This document shows, one piece after another, positions 1 to 9,900 of a stretch of 64,000 bases of DNA. Position numbers and translations under genes: made by a program. Location: positions 35,278,001 to 35,342,000 of the forward strand of contig CM060731.1 in NCBI GenBank assembly GCA_030704615.1, read 5' to 3'. A model generated the notes under the pieces. It saw only the letters and a program-made list of their open reading frames with translations. It was not told the DNA's origin and searched no databases. How positions within the stretch are numbered: the first letter of the stretch is position 1; each line of letters opens with the position of its first letter. The stretch is from Takakia lepidozioides (Eukaryota > Streptophyta > Takakiopsida > Takakiales > Takakiaceae).

Positions 1-561
1 CGGGGAACATATGAGCCATCTGTAGTAACGCAGTACAACATTCCCATTGTAGAGACAAGAGTGTCGGAGTCACAGTGGAGAATTGCAAGGACATTGTCGG
101 CATTTCGAGGGAAATGCTGCGCCATCCGGGTGGATATGAGAGCACGTTGTGGCGAGATGATTCGGAGAAACCCACACGGTGCTATACCTGTACCTTGTTT
201 CAGCGGCAGATTTTTGACTCCCACATTTGCTCACGCCACAACGCAGACGTTTTGGTTCTGTAGGCACGACATAATGACCTGTGTATTTGGCAAGCCCAAG
301 TACGAGATTCAAGGAATGCCGGAGCCTCCGGCGTCTGGCCTATCGCACCGGGTTGCAACCTCTCTCAGAATGAGGCGGATGCTCTTTCTGCAGCAGGATT
401 TCGAATGGTGCAACGCACAGACGTCCCGGCCCACGCATTTCTAGTTCTTCAGACCCAGCCATTGCAGACTGATCGGTCCAGTAGAGACAGATTGGACAAT
501 TCTGCACATCCCACAATGCGATTCGGAAGAGTGAAGAGACGACAACCTCCCATCAAGTTGA

Positions 562-909
562 ATGAGACTCGGATTGCCAATGCTCTTGGGATGGCTTGCA
601 CTATTCAGAGCTCCGTGGACGTACCCCCACCTGGCCTTGGGCGTGTTTATCGAATGGCAATGGCCGGCTCGGCTGTACGCGACAGACGTATACACAATTA
701 CGATTGGAGTGGAGCCCACTTGCAATTGTACGGATTTCTCGTTGATGGAAGCAAAGAAGGGTTCAAAGTATTATCCGTGCAAGCATCTGTATTTCATTTA
801 CCTGAAGAGGTTGAGGATGAACTTGACTATTGATGACTTTATTCATGCACCAGGGTTGAGCGTGAACGAGCTGCACAAACTCCTCCTTAGGGATTCCAGA
901 AATCATTGA
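562..909 (+). pseudogene. SWIM zinc-finger domain fragment
   Basis: The frame at 562-909 carries a SWIM signature: Cys-x-Cys at 721-729 followed by Cys-Lys-His at 778-786. A hydrophobic stretch precedes it, and an FIHAPGLSVNELHKLL-like tail follows it. The same layout (YTITIG, then CxC, then CxH, then a short helical tail) occurs in ZSWIM2-type ubiquitin-ligase-like proteins; MULE and FAR1 transposases also carry SWIM domains. Upstream the frame is closed by a stop just before 562. A short homologous-looking stretch seems to continue in another frame at about 520-680, so I read this as a broken copy or an isolated exon. No partner RING domain is visible in the window. The SWIM call is fairly sure; the parent gene is not. 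Confidence 0.5.
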
Positions 910-1062
910 TGGGGCAAAGAGAATCCAGCATATGAATATTTTCAATTGCATTTTGATGCATCGGACTTTGTTTTTAAATCCACCCCAAAACTCCTGGAAT
1001 GAGACAGGCAATATTCCTGAAAACTGAGTTCCAACAGTAGCAGTTGTGGGGCTATTTCTGGA

Positions 1063-1380
1063 GAAATGGCGCCGAATTTCCCTATTTTGGGCCGAAAACT
1101 GGCTAAGTCCCAACATGCACGGGAACCATGTTTGGAAAAATGGCGCCGAATTTCCAATTACATGGCCCAATACTGCCCAACATCTGTGCAATCCCCGGCA
1201 CCATGCACCGAAAATCGGCGCCACATTTCAAAATTTTGGGCTTACACACCTGTCATGTCGGGACCTATAGCCGCGAAATTCGGCACCATTTTTCACCGGA
1301 GATACCTATTACCGCGAAAAACGTCGTAGATTTTTCTGGTTGCGGACCTTATTGCCGCGAAATTCGGCGCCATTTTTGCA
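1063..1380. repeat. Dispersed GGCGCC-core repeat array
   Basis: Five copies of a 17-18 nt motif built on the palindrome GGCGCC flanked by AAATT/AATTT lie within about 320 bp. Two read AAATGGCGCCGAATTTC (1064-1080, 1138-1154). One is a variant at 1211-1228. Two are in inverse orientation (1273-1294, in which GGCGCC has become GGCACC, and 1355-1379). Spacing is 60-85 bp. No gene is supported here; open frames across the array repeat the peptide EIRRHF only because of the DNA repeat. Confidence 0.7.
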
Positions 1381-1395
1381 AATATCGCTCGGAAT

Positions 1396-1600
1396 TCGCA
1401 TGAGCGGAAGACGAAATATCATGAGCACGGATCTCAAAAATAAAATATTCCCTTCAAAAAATGAATAATATATTGGTTTTTTCTGACACATTCCATTAAA
1501 ATAATGTTTTTTATGTTTTTTATTTCTAGAATTTGTACTTCTGCTCATGAAAACCGATTGTCTTGCTACTCCGCTCATGCCGCTCATGCTCATGAAATAG
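1396..1600. mobile_element. Putative MITE with CATGAGCGG inverted ends
   Basis: A GCATGAGCGG motif near 1398 is matched by its reverse complement CCGCTCATG near 1571-1588. Each end also carries a second CATGAGCA-type motif about 20-30 bp inward, so the two ends form an imperfect inverted repeat. The interior (about 1430-1535) is AT-rich and non-coding. This fits a small non-autonomous DNA element. No target-site duplication was convincing. Confidence 0.4.
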
Positions 1601-1625
1601 CTAACCTCTTGTAGAGGAGCTGCAT

Positions 1626-2737
1626 GTGTGTGGGCCCATAGCTAACCGTTGGATGTACCCCATGGAGAGGTACATGAAGGATCTGAAGGGGTATGTACGC
1701 AACATGACACGGCCAGAGGGGAGTATGGCGGAGGGCTACATCCGTGACGAAGCCATGGGCTTCATGACAGAGTATATGTCTTCATTTGATGCAACACAAC
1801 GACGGGTGTGGGACGAGAACGAGGAAGAAGGGGATGTGGCACATGATTATGTGCTGAACAACACAACAACCATGACACCATGGAGAGAGTGGGTGTAAAT
1901 TTACATCCCTCCTGTGCTTTTCTTAATGGTCTTTGTATGTTGGAATTACATATATACTGTCACAAGTCATTCTGGCCACTATGGGAGTGGGATCGTGTTC
2001 TAACAGGGTGCTTTAGACGACTACAGAGGGTGTTTCGTAGTTGGTGTTGTTGCTTGCAAGTGATTATGAAGTAGGCTGCATCACTACAATGTGCTTGAAA
2101 GGGCACAATCTGCATGTGGCATGCATGTACAGTACGGTGTTGGTCAGGGGGATTGAGTTGCAGCTTCTATTTGGTTTCTTCCAGAAAGTACGCAGCGGAG
2201 AAGGTCCGCTTGAAAACAGAACGGATTGCATTTGCAAAAGCATGGCGGAGGGACGGTTGTAGGCGCAAATCCCCGGTGGAGTACCCCACAACTATAGAGG
2301 AGCTGCAGCCCTTTACAGTGTGGGTCAGATCTACAGTTGCAGTGTACGCATCAGAGAACGAGGACCCAGATCAGGGCACGGTGAGTCTGTCATTCCCCCC
2401 GAGGCTGATTGCCACTTCGTACCGCTCAATGAAAGCATATGGCAATCATTATAGAGTGGACGATGCCAACACCAGCCTCCTGGTGACTTATGAAAGCGGA
2501 GTGGCATCATTTTTTGAACAAGAGAGTAGGAGCTGTGCACGAGATCGGAATCCAATTTCATGCCATGTGCAATATGTAGGAGTCATCAAAGATATCCTTA
2601 AACTAGACTATGGTCTTGTGAAGCCAATTCTATTCCGTTGTTCTTGGGTAAAAGCCAATATGGTGGGGGAGAATGCCACCATGAAACGGTCCTACTTGAA
2701 TCCCAGCTCAGGCCATCTCAGGCCAAGTATTGCCTGA
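1626..2737 (+). pseudogene. CACTA (En/Spm) transposon fragment, DUF4218-DUF4216
   Basis: The frame 1626-1898 gives PIANRWMYPMERYMK followed by LKGYVRNMTRPEGS and GYIRDEA, the hallmark core of the DUF4218 region of plant CACTA transposase-associated proteins. A second frame (2114-2737) carries the DUF4216 signature: YGNHYRVDD, then VQYVGVIKDILKLDYG and ILFRCSWVK. The order DUF4218 then DUF4216 is that of intact elements. The two blocks are in different frames with stops between them, the Tnp2 transposase part is missing, and I found no CACTA terminal repeat. It is a dead, truncated copy. Confidence 0.8.
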
Positions 2738-3055
2738 ACCGGTAGACAATTCCGGCTAAAAAAAAGGTGCTATGTCACCGATTTACGAGGAAATGACGGG
2801 GGACTCCTTTGGCACACCCTACGAAGGGCATGGGGATGCCTTCTATTTCGGAGTTTCACTCGACAGACAACCGAAAAACGATCAAACTACCACCCAAAGT
2901 GTGCGAGGGTCTCGTTGTTAGAGGGTTGTGTTGGACTTAGACAGTTTTACGGCTTTTGTGGGGTACCCTTAATTTTGCGCAGACCTACGGGTGGTAGACT
3001 AGCTTTTCTGCTAGTTTAGCAATAGTACCATGCATATTTCTAAAACAACCAACAT
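2738..3055. other. Non-coding gap
   Basis: No convincing gene, RNA or repeat is seen. This may be the 3' flank of the CACTA remnant. Confidence 0.5.
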
Positions 3056-3120
3056 GTAGCCCAGTGGTAAGGGCATATACCCTCTTACGAGTGGTTGTGG
3101 GTTCAAACCACCCTGTTGGT
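3056..3120 (+). mobile_element. tRNA-derived SINE-like head
   Basis: Box A-like TAGCCCAGTGGTAAGGG (3057-3073) is followed 27 nt later by box B-like GGGTTCAAACC (about 3099-3109). The spacing and sequence fit an internal RNA polymerase III promoter. The arms do not form a good tRNA cloverleaf, so a tRNA-derived SINE is more likely than a tRNA gene. Confidence 0.5.
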
Positions 3121-3197
3121 TGTTACAAAGGTGTCCACCTTCCTACCGGAAGGCAGCAGCCCTTCTGGGTTAAGTGTCACCATAAGTTACGCTTGCT

Positions 3198-3835
3198 TCA
3201 ACAACGCGTCCACATTTTTTTTGCATATATCAGTAGTAATTTTAGTTTCGCATCCTCGGTAGCTTTCATAGTTTCTCTCATTTTCCTACCACTTTCACGG
3301 ACCTCGTTCAAACACTCAAGTAGGAGTTGGTCCTCTTTTCTCTTCTTCTCAGAACTTCTCTCAGACAATTTATCATAATTGACTTTGTTACTATCTTCCA
3401 TCTTCACTGTTATCTCATCAAATACCACAGTGGCATTCAAACCCTTTGGCTCATGAGCACATCCGTGTGCATGAGTAACGACATTGGCTCGATCGTGCAC
3501 GTATATTGATCTACCAAATCAAACCATTTGCACTTCTCAGATCTGTCATTTCCAGAAATTCCATCGAGAGCCTTATCCTCATTCTAGTCTTTGTAAATAG
3601 CCTGGTGCAGTACCAGTCGTAGTTGAAGATGAGGTCGTGCTTGTGCCCAACTTGGGTGGAAATTGAATGGTCCCATGTTTGAATAGAACATCTGTGGAGG
3701 ATTTGGGTGCGGGTATTCACCCAACAATTGTGAAAATGAACCTGGTGTATACATATTTGAAATCGTAGGTTGCATGAGCCGATGGCCATTCCCCTCTTCC
3801 AAGTCTATGAAAAGTACCTGCTCTGTGGGTTCCAT
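3198..3835 (-). pseudogene. Decayed transposon-type ORF, family uncertain
   Basis: Two minus-strand stretches look protein-like. One at 3584-3835 is rich in Pro, Phe, Tyr and Asn (SFSQLLGEYPHPNPPQMF). One at 3198-3400 is charged and helical (MEDSNKVNYDKLSERS, then KKRKEDQLLLECLNEV). A Pro/Phe/Asn-rich start followed by a charged coiled coil resembles the Myb/SANT-like accessory ORF of PIF/Harbinger elements, but no Myb helices are visible and stops separate the blocks. The family assignment is a guess. Confidence 0.25.
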
Positions 3836-3974
3836 GAGGGCTCCTAAACCCTATCGTGAAGACGCACATCTTTCCATAGTGACCCGTAGTGAAGAGCTGC
3901 GTGAAGAAGTTCGGGAAGAAGGAAGACGCCGGTGGGCCCTGCATTTCATGTCAAGACAAAACTTTTCAGAGACG

Positions 3975-4012
3975 CGCAACACTTCCAGCCGGAAGTGCCT
4001 GGAAGTGTTGCG
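3975..4012. repeat. 13-bp stem inverted repeat
   Basis: CGCAACACTTCCA (3975-3987) is followed after a 12-nt spacer by its exact reverse complement (4000-4012). The spacer itself contains GGAAGTG, echoing the stem. It is a strong cruciform or hairpin candidate in otherwise non-coding DNA. Confidence 0.75.
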
Positions 4013-4140
4013 GTTTCTAAAACCGTCCACTTCAGTAGACATATCAGCTTCCGGTAGAACGTGCTTCCTCTCGTGTGTTAGATGCGGTTTTCCCTCGGCC
4101 AATGGTCGTCTCCCATTCATCTCAATTGCCGCTCGTGTGT

Positions 4141-6200
4141 CTACGCCCTATGTAGGGTTGGGGTGTTTGCTAGAACTTCACACCATCAGTGTCAGCTGCT
4201 AGAAGCAAGGTTGTGGATGTATTCATGATTTGTACACAGGCAGGGATAGCTGAAGGATAAGGGATAGAGGTCCAGATTCATCCAAGAAGGCCGGATTAAC
4301 ACAAGATTACTTTTGATTCCCTGTGGATCAAGAGCTACAAGAAACCTGCGTGGGTAGATGGTCAACTGGAAACAGCAGCGGCAGCAGCGCAATGGATAAA
4401 ATCAGGCATTGCTAATGAAGACACATTTTTCAACACATTTCACCATGTTTTTTCTCTTATCATAATCGGCCCTAAATTTCAATGTGGAACTCTGCAAATT
4501 AGCTGATTGAGTAAACCTTTGAGAGTTTGGAGTGATTTTGATATGATACTGCCAATGTGGCAACAGGAAAGTATCAAAAAACATATAACAGAGACGGGGA
4601 GTACAGAGAGTATCAGATGCAATTGAGCATATGAACATTCACTTATGCTCTCAATGCATGTGCCAAGCTAGGAAGCATGGAAAAAGGGCAACAGGTCCAT
4701 GCTGACATCATCAAAACTGGAATTCTGTCAGATGTTACAATATTGGAGACAACCCTTATTGACATGTATGCCAAGTGTGGAAGCATAATAGATGCTCACT
4801 GAACGAGATTGTACGTTTGCAGTGCGTGTGCAAGTCTGGCAGCCCTGGAAAAAAACCAAAGAGGTGCATGGTTGCAACACCAAAGCTAGAATTGTACTAG
4901 ATGTGAAATTCTGAACAATACCCTCATGGACATGTATGCCAAATGTGGGAGCATTGAGGATGCAGAGGAAGTATTCAACACTATGGCTGAACGAGATGTG
5001 GTGTCGTGGAGCGCGATGCTTGCAGGATGTGCACAACAGGGACGTGAGATGGAGGCTTTGAAGACCTATCTCATGGGGGAAGGGGTGAAGCCTGACAACG
5101 TAACGTTTGTGTGCGTTTGCAGTACGTGTGCAAGCCTGGCAGCTCTGGAAAAGAGAAAAGAGGTCCATGGTTGCATCGTCAAAGTTGGAATTGTACTTGA
5201 TGTGATTCTGAATAATGCCCACGTGGACATGTATGCCACATGTGGGAGCATCGAGGATGCGAAGGTAATTTTCAACATTGTGGCTCTTGGAGTGATTATG
5301 ACATGTCAATATGACAACAAGAAAGTATCAAAAAATAGATAAGAGATATGATTTGACCCGAGTCAATGGTGGGACAATGGAGACAAAAAGGCGAATGGTT
5401 ATTGGAAGCAGATGCAATTCAAAATTGGAACTATTGTGATAAGAAGGGTTGGGGTGTTTGCTGGAAGAACTTCATGCCGTCAGTGTCAGTTGCTAGTAGC
5501 ACGGCTGAGGATTGTATTCATGATTTGTACGCAAGAAGGGATAGAGTGTGGGTCCAGATTCATCCAAGAGGGCCGGATTTCAAACACAAGATTACTTCTG
5601 ATTCCCTGTCGATCAATAGCTACAAGAAAAATCTGCGTGGGTAGATGGTCAACTGGAAACAGCAGCGGTAGCATCACAATTGATAGAATAAGGTATTGCT
5701 AATCCTTCTTCGACACATTTCAGCCTGTTTTCCCCTGTTATCGGAGTCGTCCCCAAATTTTCATGTTGAATTCTGCAAGTTAGCTCGTTGGTGGATCTAT
5801 GGTGGTTTTGGAGTGATTTTGACATGGTACTGCCACTGTGGCAACATGAAAGTATCGAAAAACAGATACAGAGACGATGAGAAGCTCTGGAATGAATACG
5901 TTTCCGACCCCAGTCAATGGTGGAACAATTGAGGCAAAAAGGTGAATGCCTGTTGAAGTAGATGCAAGTCAGCATATGAACTAGTGTGATAAGTAGGGTT
6001 CATGTGTTTGCTGGAATAAATCTAAGCTGTCATTGTCAATTGCTTGCAGCAAGACAAGGATGTATGCATGATTTGTGCAGAGGCAGGGATAGTTGAAGGA
6101 GCAGGGATAGAGTGTGGGTTCAGATTTATCCAAGAGGGCTAGATTTCAAGCACAAAATTACCTATGATTCCCTATGGATCAATAGCTACAAGAACCATCA
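4141..6200 (+). repeat. ~530-bp repeat unit, three copies, PPR-associated
   Basis: A unit recurs with substitutions and small indels at about 4141-4600, 5438-5885 and 5986-6200. It begins near GGTTGGGGTGTTTGCT, runs through CAGATTCATCCAAGA and GTAGATGGTCAACTGG, and ends near GGCAACAGGAAAGTATC. The segment 5290-5440 also matches 5815-5985, giving a tandem period near 530 bp. Parts of the same unit recur at 58011-58090 and 62728-62885, again beside PPR sequence. It has no long open frame and seems to be a flank copied along with the PPR genes. Confidence 0.75.
4640..5300 (+). pseudogene. PPR (PLS-type) gene fragments
   Basis: Three broken blocks encode PLS-class pentatricopeptide repeats. The block at 4643-4797 reads ALNACAKLGSMEKGQQVHAD up to MYAKCGSI and then meets a stop. 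The block at about 4810-4925 is frame-shifted. The block at 4926-5342 stays open for 138 codons, with MDMYAKCGSIEDAEEVFN, ERDVVSWSAMLAGCAQQ and [19 protein letters not shown], before running into the repeat unit. There is no start region, no mitochondrial or plastid presequence and no E/DYW tail. The blocks are remnants of the same subfamily as the copy at 58-61 kb. Confidence 0.8.
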
Positions 6201-6206
6201 TGTACA

Positions 6207-6561
6207 ATTTCTACGTTCCTAAACAAACTTGAAGCTCTAATTCAAAATTCGCCCAAACATTGTCCAATTATCATTTTGGGAGATTTTAATGTTGATATTT
6301 TAGTAGCCAATAACCATGCAAAAAAACAAACAACAACTGTTGAATTTCATGGATAAATTAAAGTCGCAGTTTAGTGGAAGCACCACAAAAGTCGGATCTC
6401 AACTAGACCACATATGGGCAAATGTCATTGGAAATGAATGTGCATCTGGTGTAACAGAAGCATTCTGGCCAGATTTCCACAAACCAATTTATATTGCATT
6501 CAAACTACCAAACACACTTCCAATATATAACAATGAACCATCAACCTCTTTATTTACCTAA
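6207..6561 (+). pseudogene. Endonuclease (EEP) domain fragment of a Helitron/Helentron- or LINE-type element
   Basis: In frame from about 6207, the protein reads FLNKLEALIQNSP and then PIIILGDFNVDIL, the GDFN motif of the exonuclease-endonuclease-phosphatase fold. A one-base frameshift near 6315 leads into 6316-6561, with TTKVGSQLDHIWANV and FWPDFHKPIYIAFKLP, matching the LDHI and D-H-K-P-type C-terminal motifs. This ending resembles the endonuclease attached to Helentron-type Rep-helicases of animals, although a LINE is possible. No Rep, helicase or RT sequence lies nearby. The left edge abuts the PPR-flank repeat. Confidence 0.6.
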
Positions 6562-6960
6562 ACATGATCAATCTTAACAATGACTATTACTCTTTATTTG
6601 CAGGATTTCACATACGGTACCCTTTCTTTGGACACAATTTTAGATTTTAGGGCAGAGCCTTTCGTGGTGGAGCTGCTTGTTGGAAATGAAGCAAAGTTTA
6701 CTGCAAATGAGGCAACCTTTATTGGAAATGGAAGTGGTCATTTGGTATTCCATAATGATGAGTCGCCCGACAAATGCCACTTTCATGCATATAGTATACT
6801 AACACGTAAACACTTTCGTACAATTCACGGGCTCTTTTATTCCACTGGGCCGGGCCGAATCGGGCGAGGTGGACCTGGCCCATCTAAAGGGAGGGTGACC
6901 CTGGAGCTCCGGAAGATAACCCCCTCGACTCCATCCATGATTCCATGGACACGCTCAGCG

Positions 6961-9900
6961 ATGGCTGCTCTGGGGTGCTGTTTCGAGGGGGGAGCAACAG
7001 GGAGTGGATTGTCTCAAGGGTTGATGGGCGGGAAAAGATTAGATTCTTCAGTCTCCAGATTGGTTGGACAAACTGTACTGTTTGGACACAAGCATTTTTC
7101 ACATGGAAGGTCGCAGTTGGGTGTAGCAAGTGGAATACAGAGATATCCTGGAGGACATGTAAGGACACAAAATTTGGCAGCAAGAGCTCACATTGGACTT
7201 GTTCCTACATACCCCACATCAACAGTTGGCCTTATGAATTCAGGCGCTAAGCAGTGCCACTCTCCAGCAGCAGCGGTTGGGATGTCCACTTCATCACTGT
7301 TCTATCCAGAGCTGGCTGGGATTGTTATTGGTACAGGAGTGGTGGTGGGGTTGGCCTTTGGTATGTTTGTGTTGCACTACCTGTTGTATATAGAAGCCCA
7401 TTAACAGGGGCATGCATAGTATGAAAAATATTCGCTGTTTGCAGCTTGGTTCAACCTCTGTGAAGGATTTTCTGGTATTGATACAGTTCAAGCGTTAGGC
7501 AGCCTTATCACCCACTGTGAAGGGTACTTTATTGAGATGAATAGGGGTGTGTGATTATCTTTAGTAATTCAGGGCCTAGAAGGATGTAGAGCATGCTAGT
7601 CTCTAAATTGTGTTTGTATCTGAAAGACGGTTTGGTTTTATGGCCAGCACTTTGTAAGTTGGGGAGAGACAAGGGAGTCTCCAAACTCAGCAGAGCCAAT
7701 GTTGATAACAAGGTATTTCCAGACCCCAATTCGGAAAATGACTGGAACTGCATTTGCAGCCACATGTCGCACGTCTGCTTTAGAAGTGGTTTATAGTAGC
7801 AGTGGTGAACAGTATCTCATGTGTGCTAGTATGTTGTTGTTGCTGCCAGCCCTTAAAATGGCCGTCACAAGTTTTGTTGGCTGTGGGTGAGCAATACGGG
7901 AGCAGTTTGAGCGGAACACAGAGGAACAGAACCTACCTTTGTCAGGGGCTGGCGCCGGTAGTAAGACTTACCTTGGAATAAGCAATTGATCTGGGACCAA
8001 TCTTTATGTTTCTGAGACCAAGCTTGGTTTGACCTTCAGAGTAGCTTTCGTTTTCTCCTAGTAACCACCTACTGAGAGCAAGCAACAAACCCCATGAAGG
8101 TGAATATTCAAGGGCATTTGAACTTACGGGGGTCTAGGCAAGGCGCTGAGTGTGGTGTCACCCCTTCGGAAATTAGCATGTGCAGAAGACAGCCAACTCA
8201 TCTTAATTAAAAAAACAAGCAGTTCGTTCCCATGGGATTTGGTATATCACATTTTGTTGAAGTAGCTTCTGATTTTGATCTCACTTCAGCACATGGCAGG
8301 GAATTGCAGGGCTTGTTCAGGCATCAAATATATGCAAGCCAGATTCTTTACAGCCATATTGTTGGCAAAGCCTTGAGGAACAGAATGCGGGATATTGGAA
8401 GCAAGCAGGAAGAGTATCAGTGCAAGCACTGGTGGTCTGTGCAGCTGCGGCATGTCTATTGTGGTTGGCAGGAGGTAAAGGTTTTATTCTCTTCTTGCCA
8501 AACATGGTTGGAGCACTGTAAAGGTCAAGGTGGTTACTTGCTTTTCCAAGATTGAGGGAGAATTTTGCATTGTTGACGTCGGGCCTTGTACAAACCAAAT
8601 GAAGGCCTGTATGCTCAACAAAGCAAAATCTAGAAATCTTTGCTATTACCGTGGCATGTGGAAGGAAACCAAAACTGCCACTTGCATATGCGTGGGATTG
8701 GATTGGCAGGAGCCAGGCCAGTTTTTGCAGCTGACAATAGCACAGGGGTGCTGGTGCTGCCCCTTGTGGGAAGAGTTAAGGCAAGAGCAACAGCCATGTG
8801 GCCTAAGACTCTACAGGTTCTGGAGGTGTTGAGAGATCAAGGTCTGCTTTTATCCATGCTGCTGGGCTGTTCCGCCTTTTTCTCGATGGCTGAGACATCC
8901 ATAACAACTCTTTGGCCCTGGAAGGTGCATCCCTATGTCCTGAACAGGGGGCCTGCATGACCTCTTGTCCATCCTTGCTGGTTACGTTTTCTTCCATAAC
9001 CTCTGCAAAGGTCATTTGGGGTATGAATATGTTGTCTGACATGATACATATGCACTGAATTGTAGACATAGAAAGAAAGAAAAACCAGTGATTGTTGGAT
9101 AAGGAGATGGTCGTTGGAGTGATGGCCAGGTCCGAGAGTTGGCAGAGAAAGAAGAAGAAGGTGGGGTGTTTCATCTGCTTCGCCAAGACGTCACTCGCTT
9201 CCTTACTACTATCCTCATCGGCACTACGTATGGGCCCTCGAACACCCACCCAAGAGCGTGTATCAGGCTGTTGGTCCAAAAGTTACTCCTTTTGTCATTT
9301 CATTCATTCGTGGAACCGCACTAGAGCTACCAGCAAGGATTCCAATCTTAGGCTTCTTAATTTAGGCTTCTCGTTCATGTAGATACTTTGAGGTTGAAAG
9401 GGTCATTGGCACACAATTATTGAGTATGTTCCGCATGTTACAGGGTTGCCAATATAGCAGCAACAGCATTGGTGACTGACGCTGCAACAGCCTTATTTGG
9501 GGAGGCTGGAATTAGTGCGGCCACTGGCATCATGACAGTGAGTGCCCTACTGGTTGTCTCTTCCATTACTATTAGGAGCTCAGGTTGATTCCTTTCCAAA
9601 TTTTAGGTTGTGACTCTTGCTTATCTCTGTCCTTCCTTCCTTGCAACTCTAATATCTACTTGTAATCCACTTTTCTGAAAAGAAGATGGTTTTACCTGGG
9701 CAGGTTGTAATTCTGCTGGTGACAGAGATTGCACCCAAGAGCATCGCAGTGCACAATGCAACAGAAGTGGCACGCGTTGTGGTATGTCATTTGCAATGCT
9801 AATGAAATTGTTTGGCACAGTTCACTTCCAAGCTTCATGGAAGGCGCTACTTCTCCCCTATGTCCCAAACGTCACCATAGGCCTCTGTAGAAACATAGAG

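Noticed and set aside
61-444. 127-codon ORF at the left edge
   Set aside because: No motif, three overlapping frames of similar length, and amino-acid make-up typical of chance translation.
3057-3109. Possible tRNA gene
   Set aside because: Box A and box B are present but acceptor, D and anticodon stems do not pair; a SINE head fits better. The same holds for 31061, 16211 and 63761.
3851-4120. 89-codon minus-strand ORF
   Set aside because: It runs across a strong inverted repeat and has no domain; treated as chance.
6580-6960. Upstream in-frame extension of CNNM exon 1 (start at 6580)
   Set aside because: The added 127 residues have no transit-peptide character and cross GGGCC-rich repeat-like DNA; ATG 6961 (or 6937) gives a normal plastid-type start.
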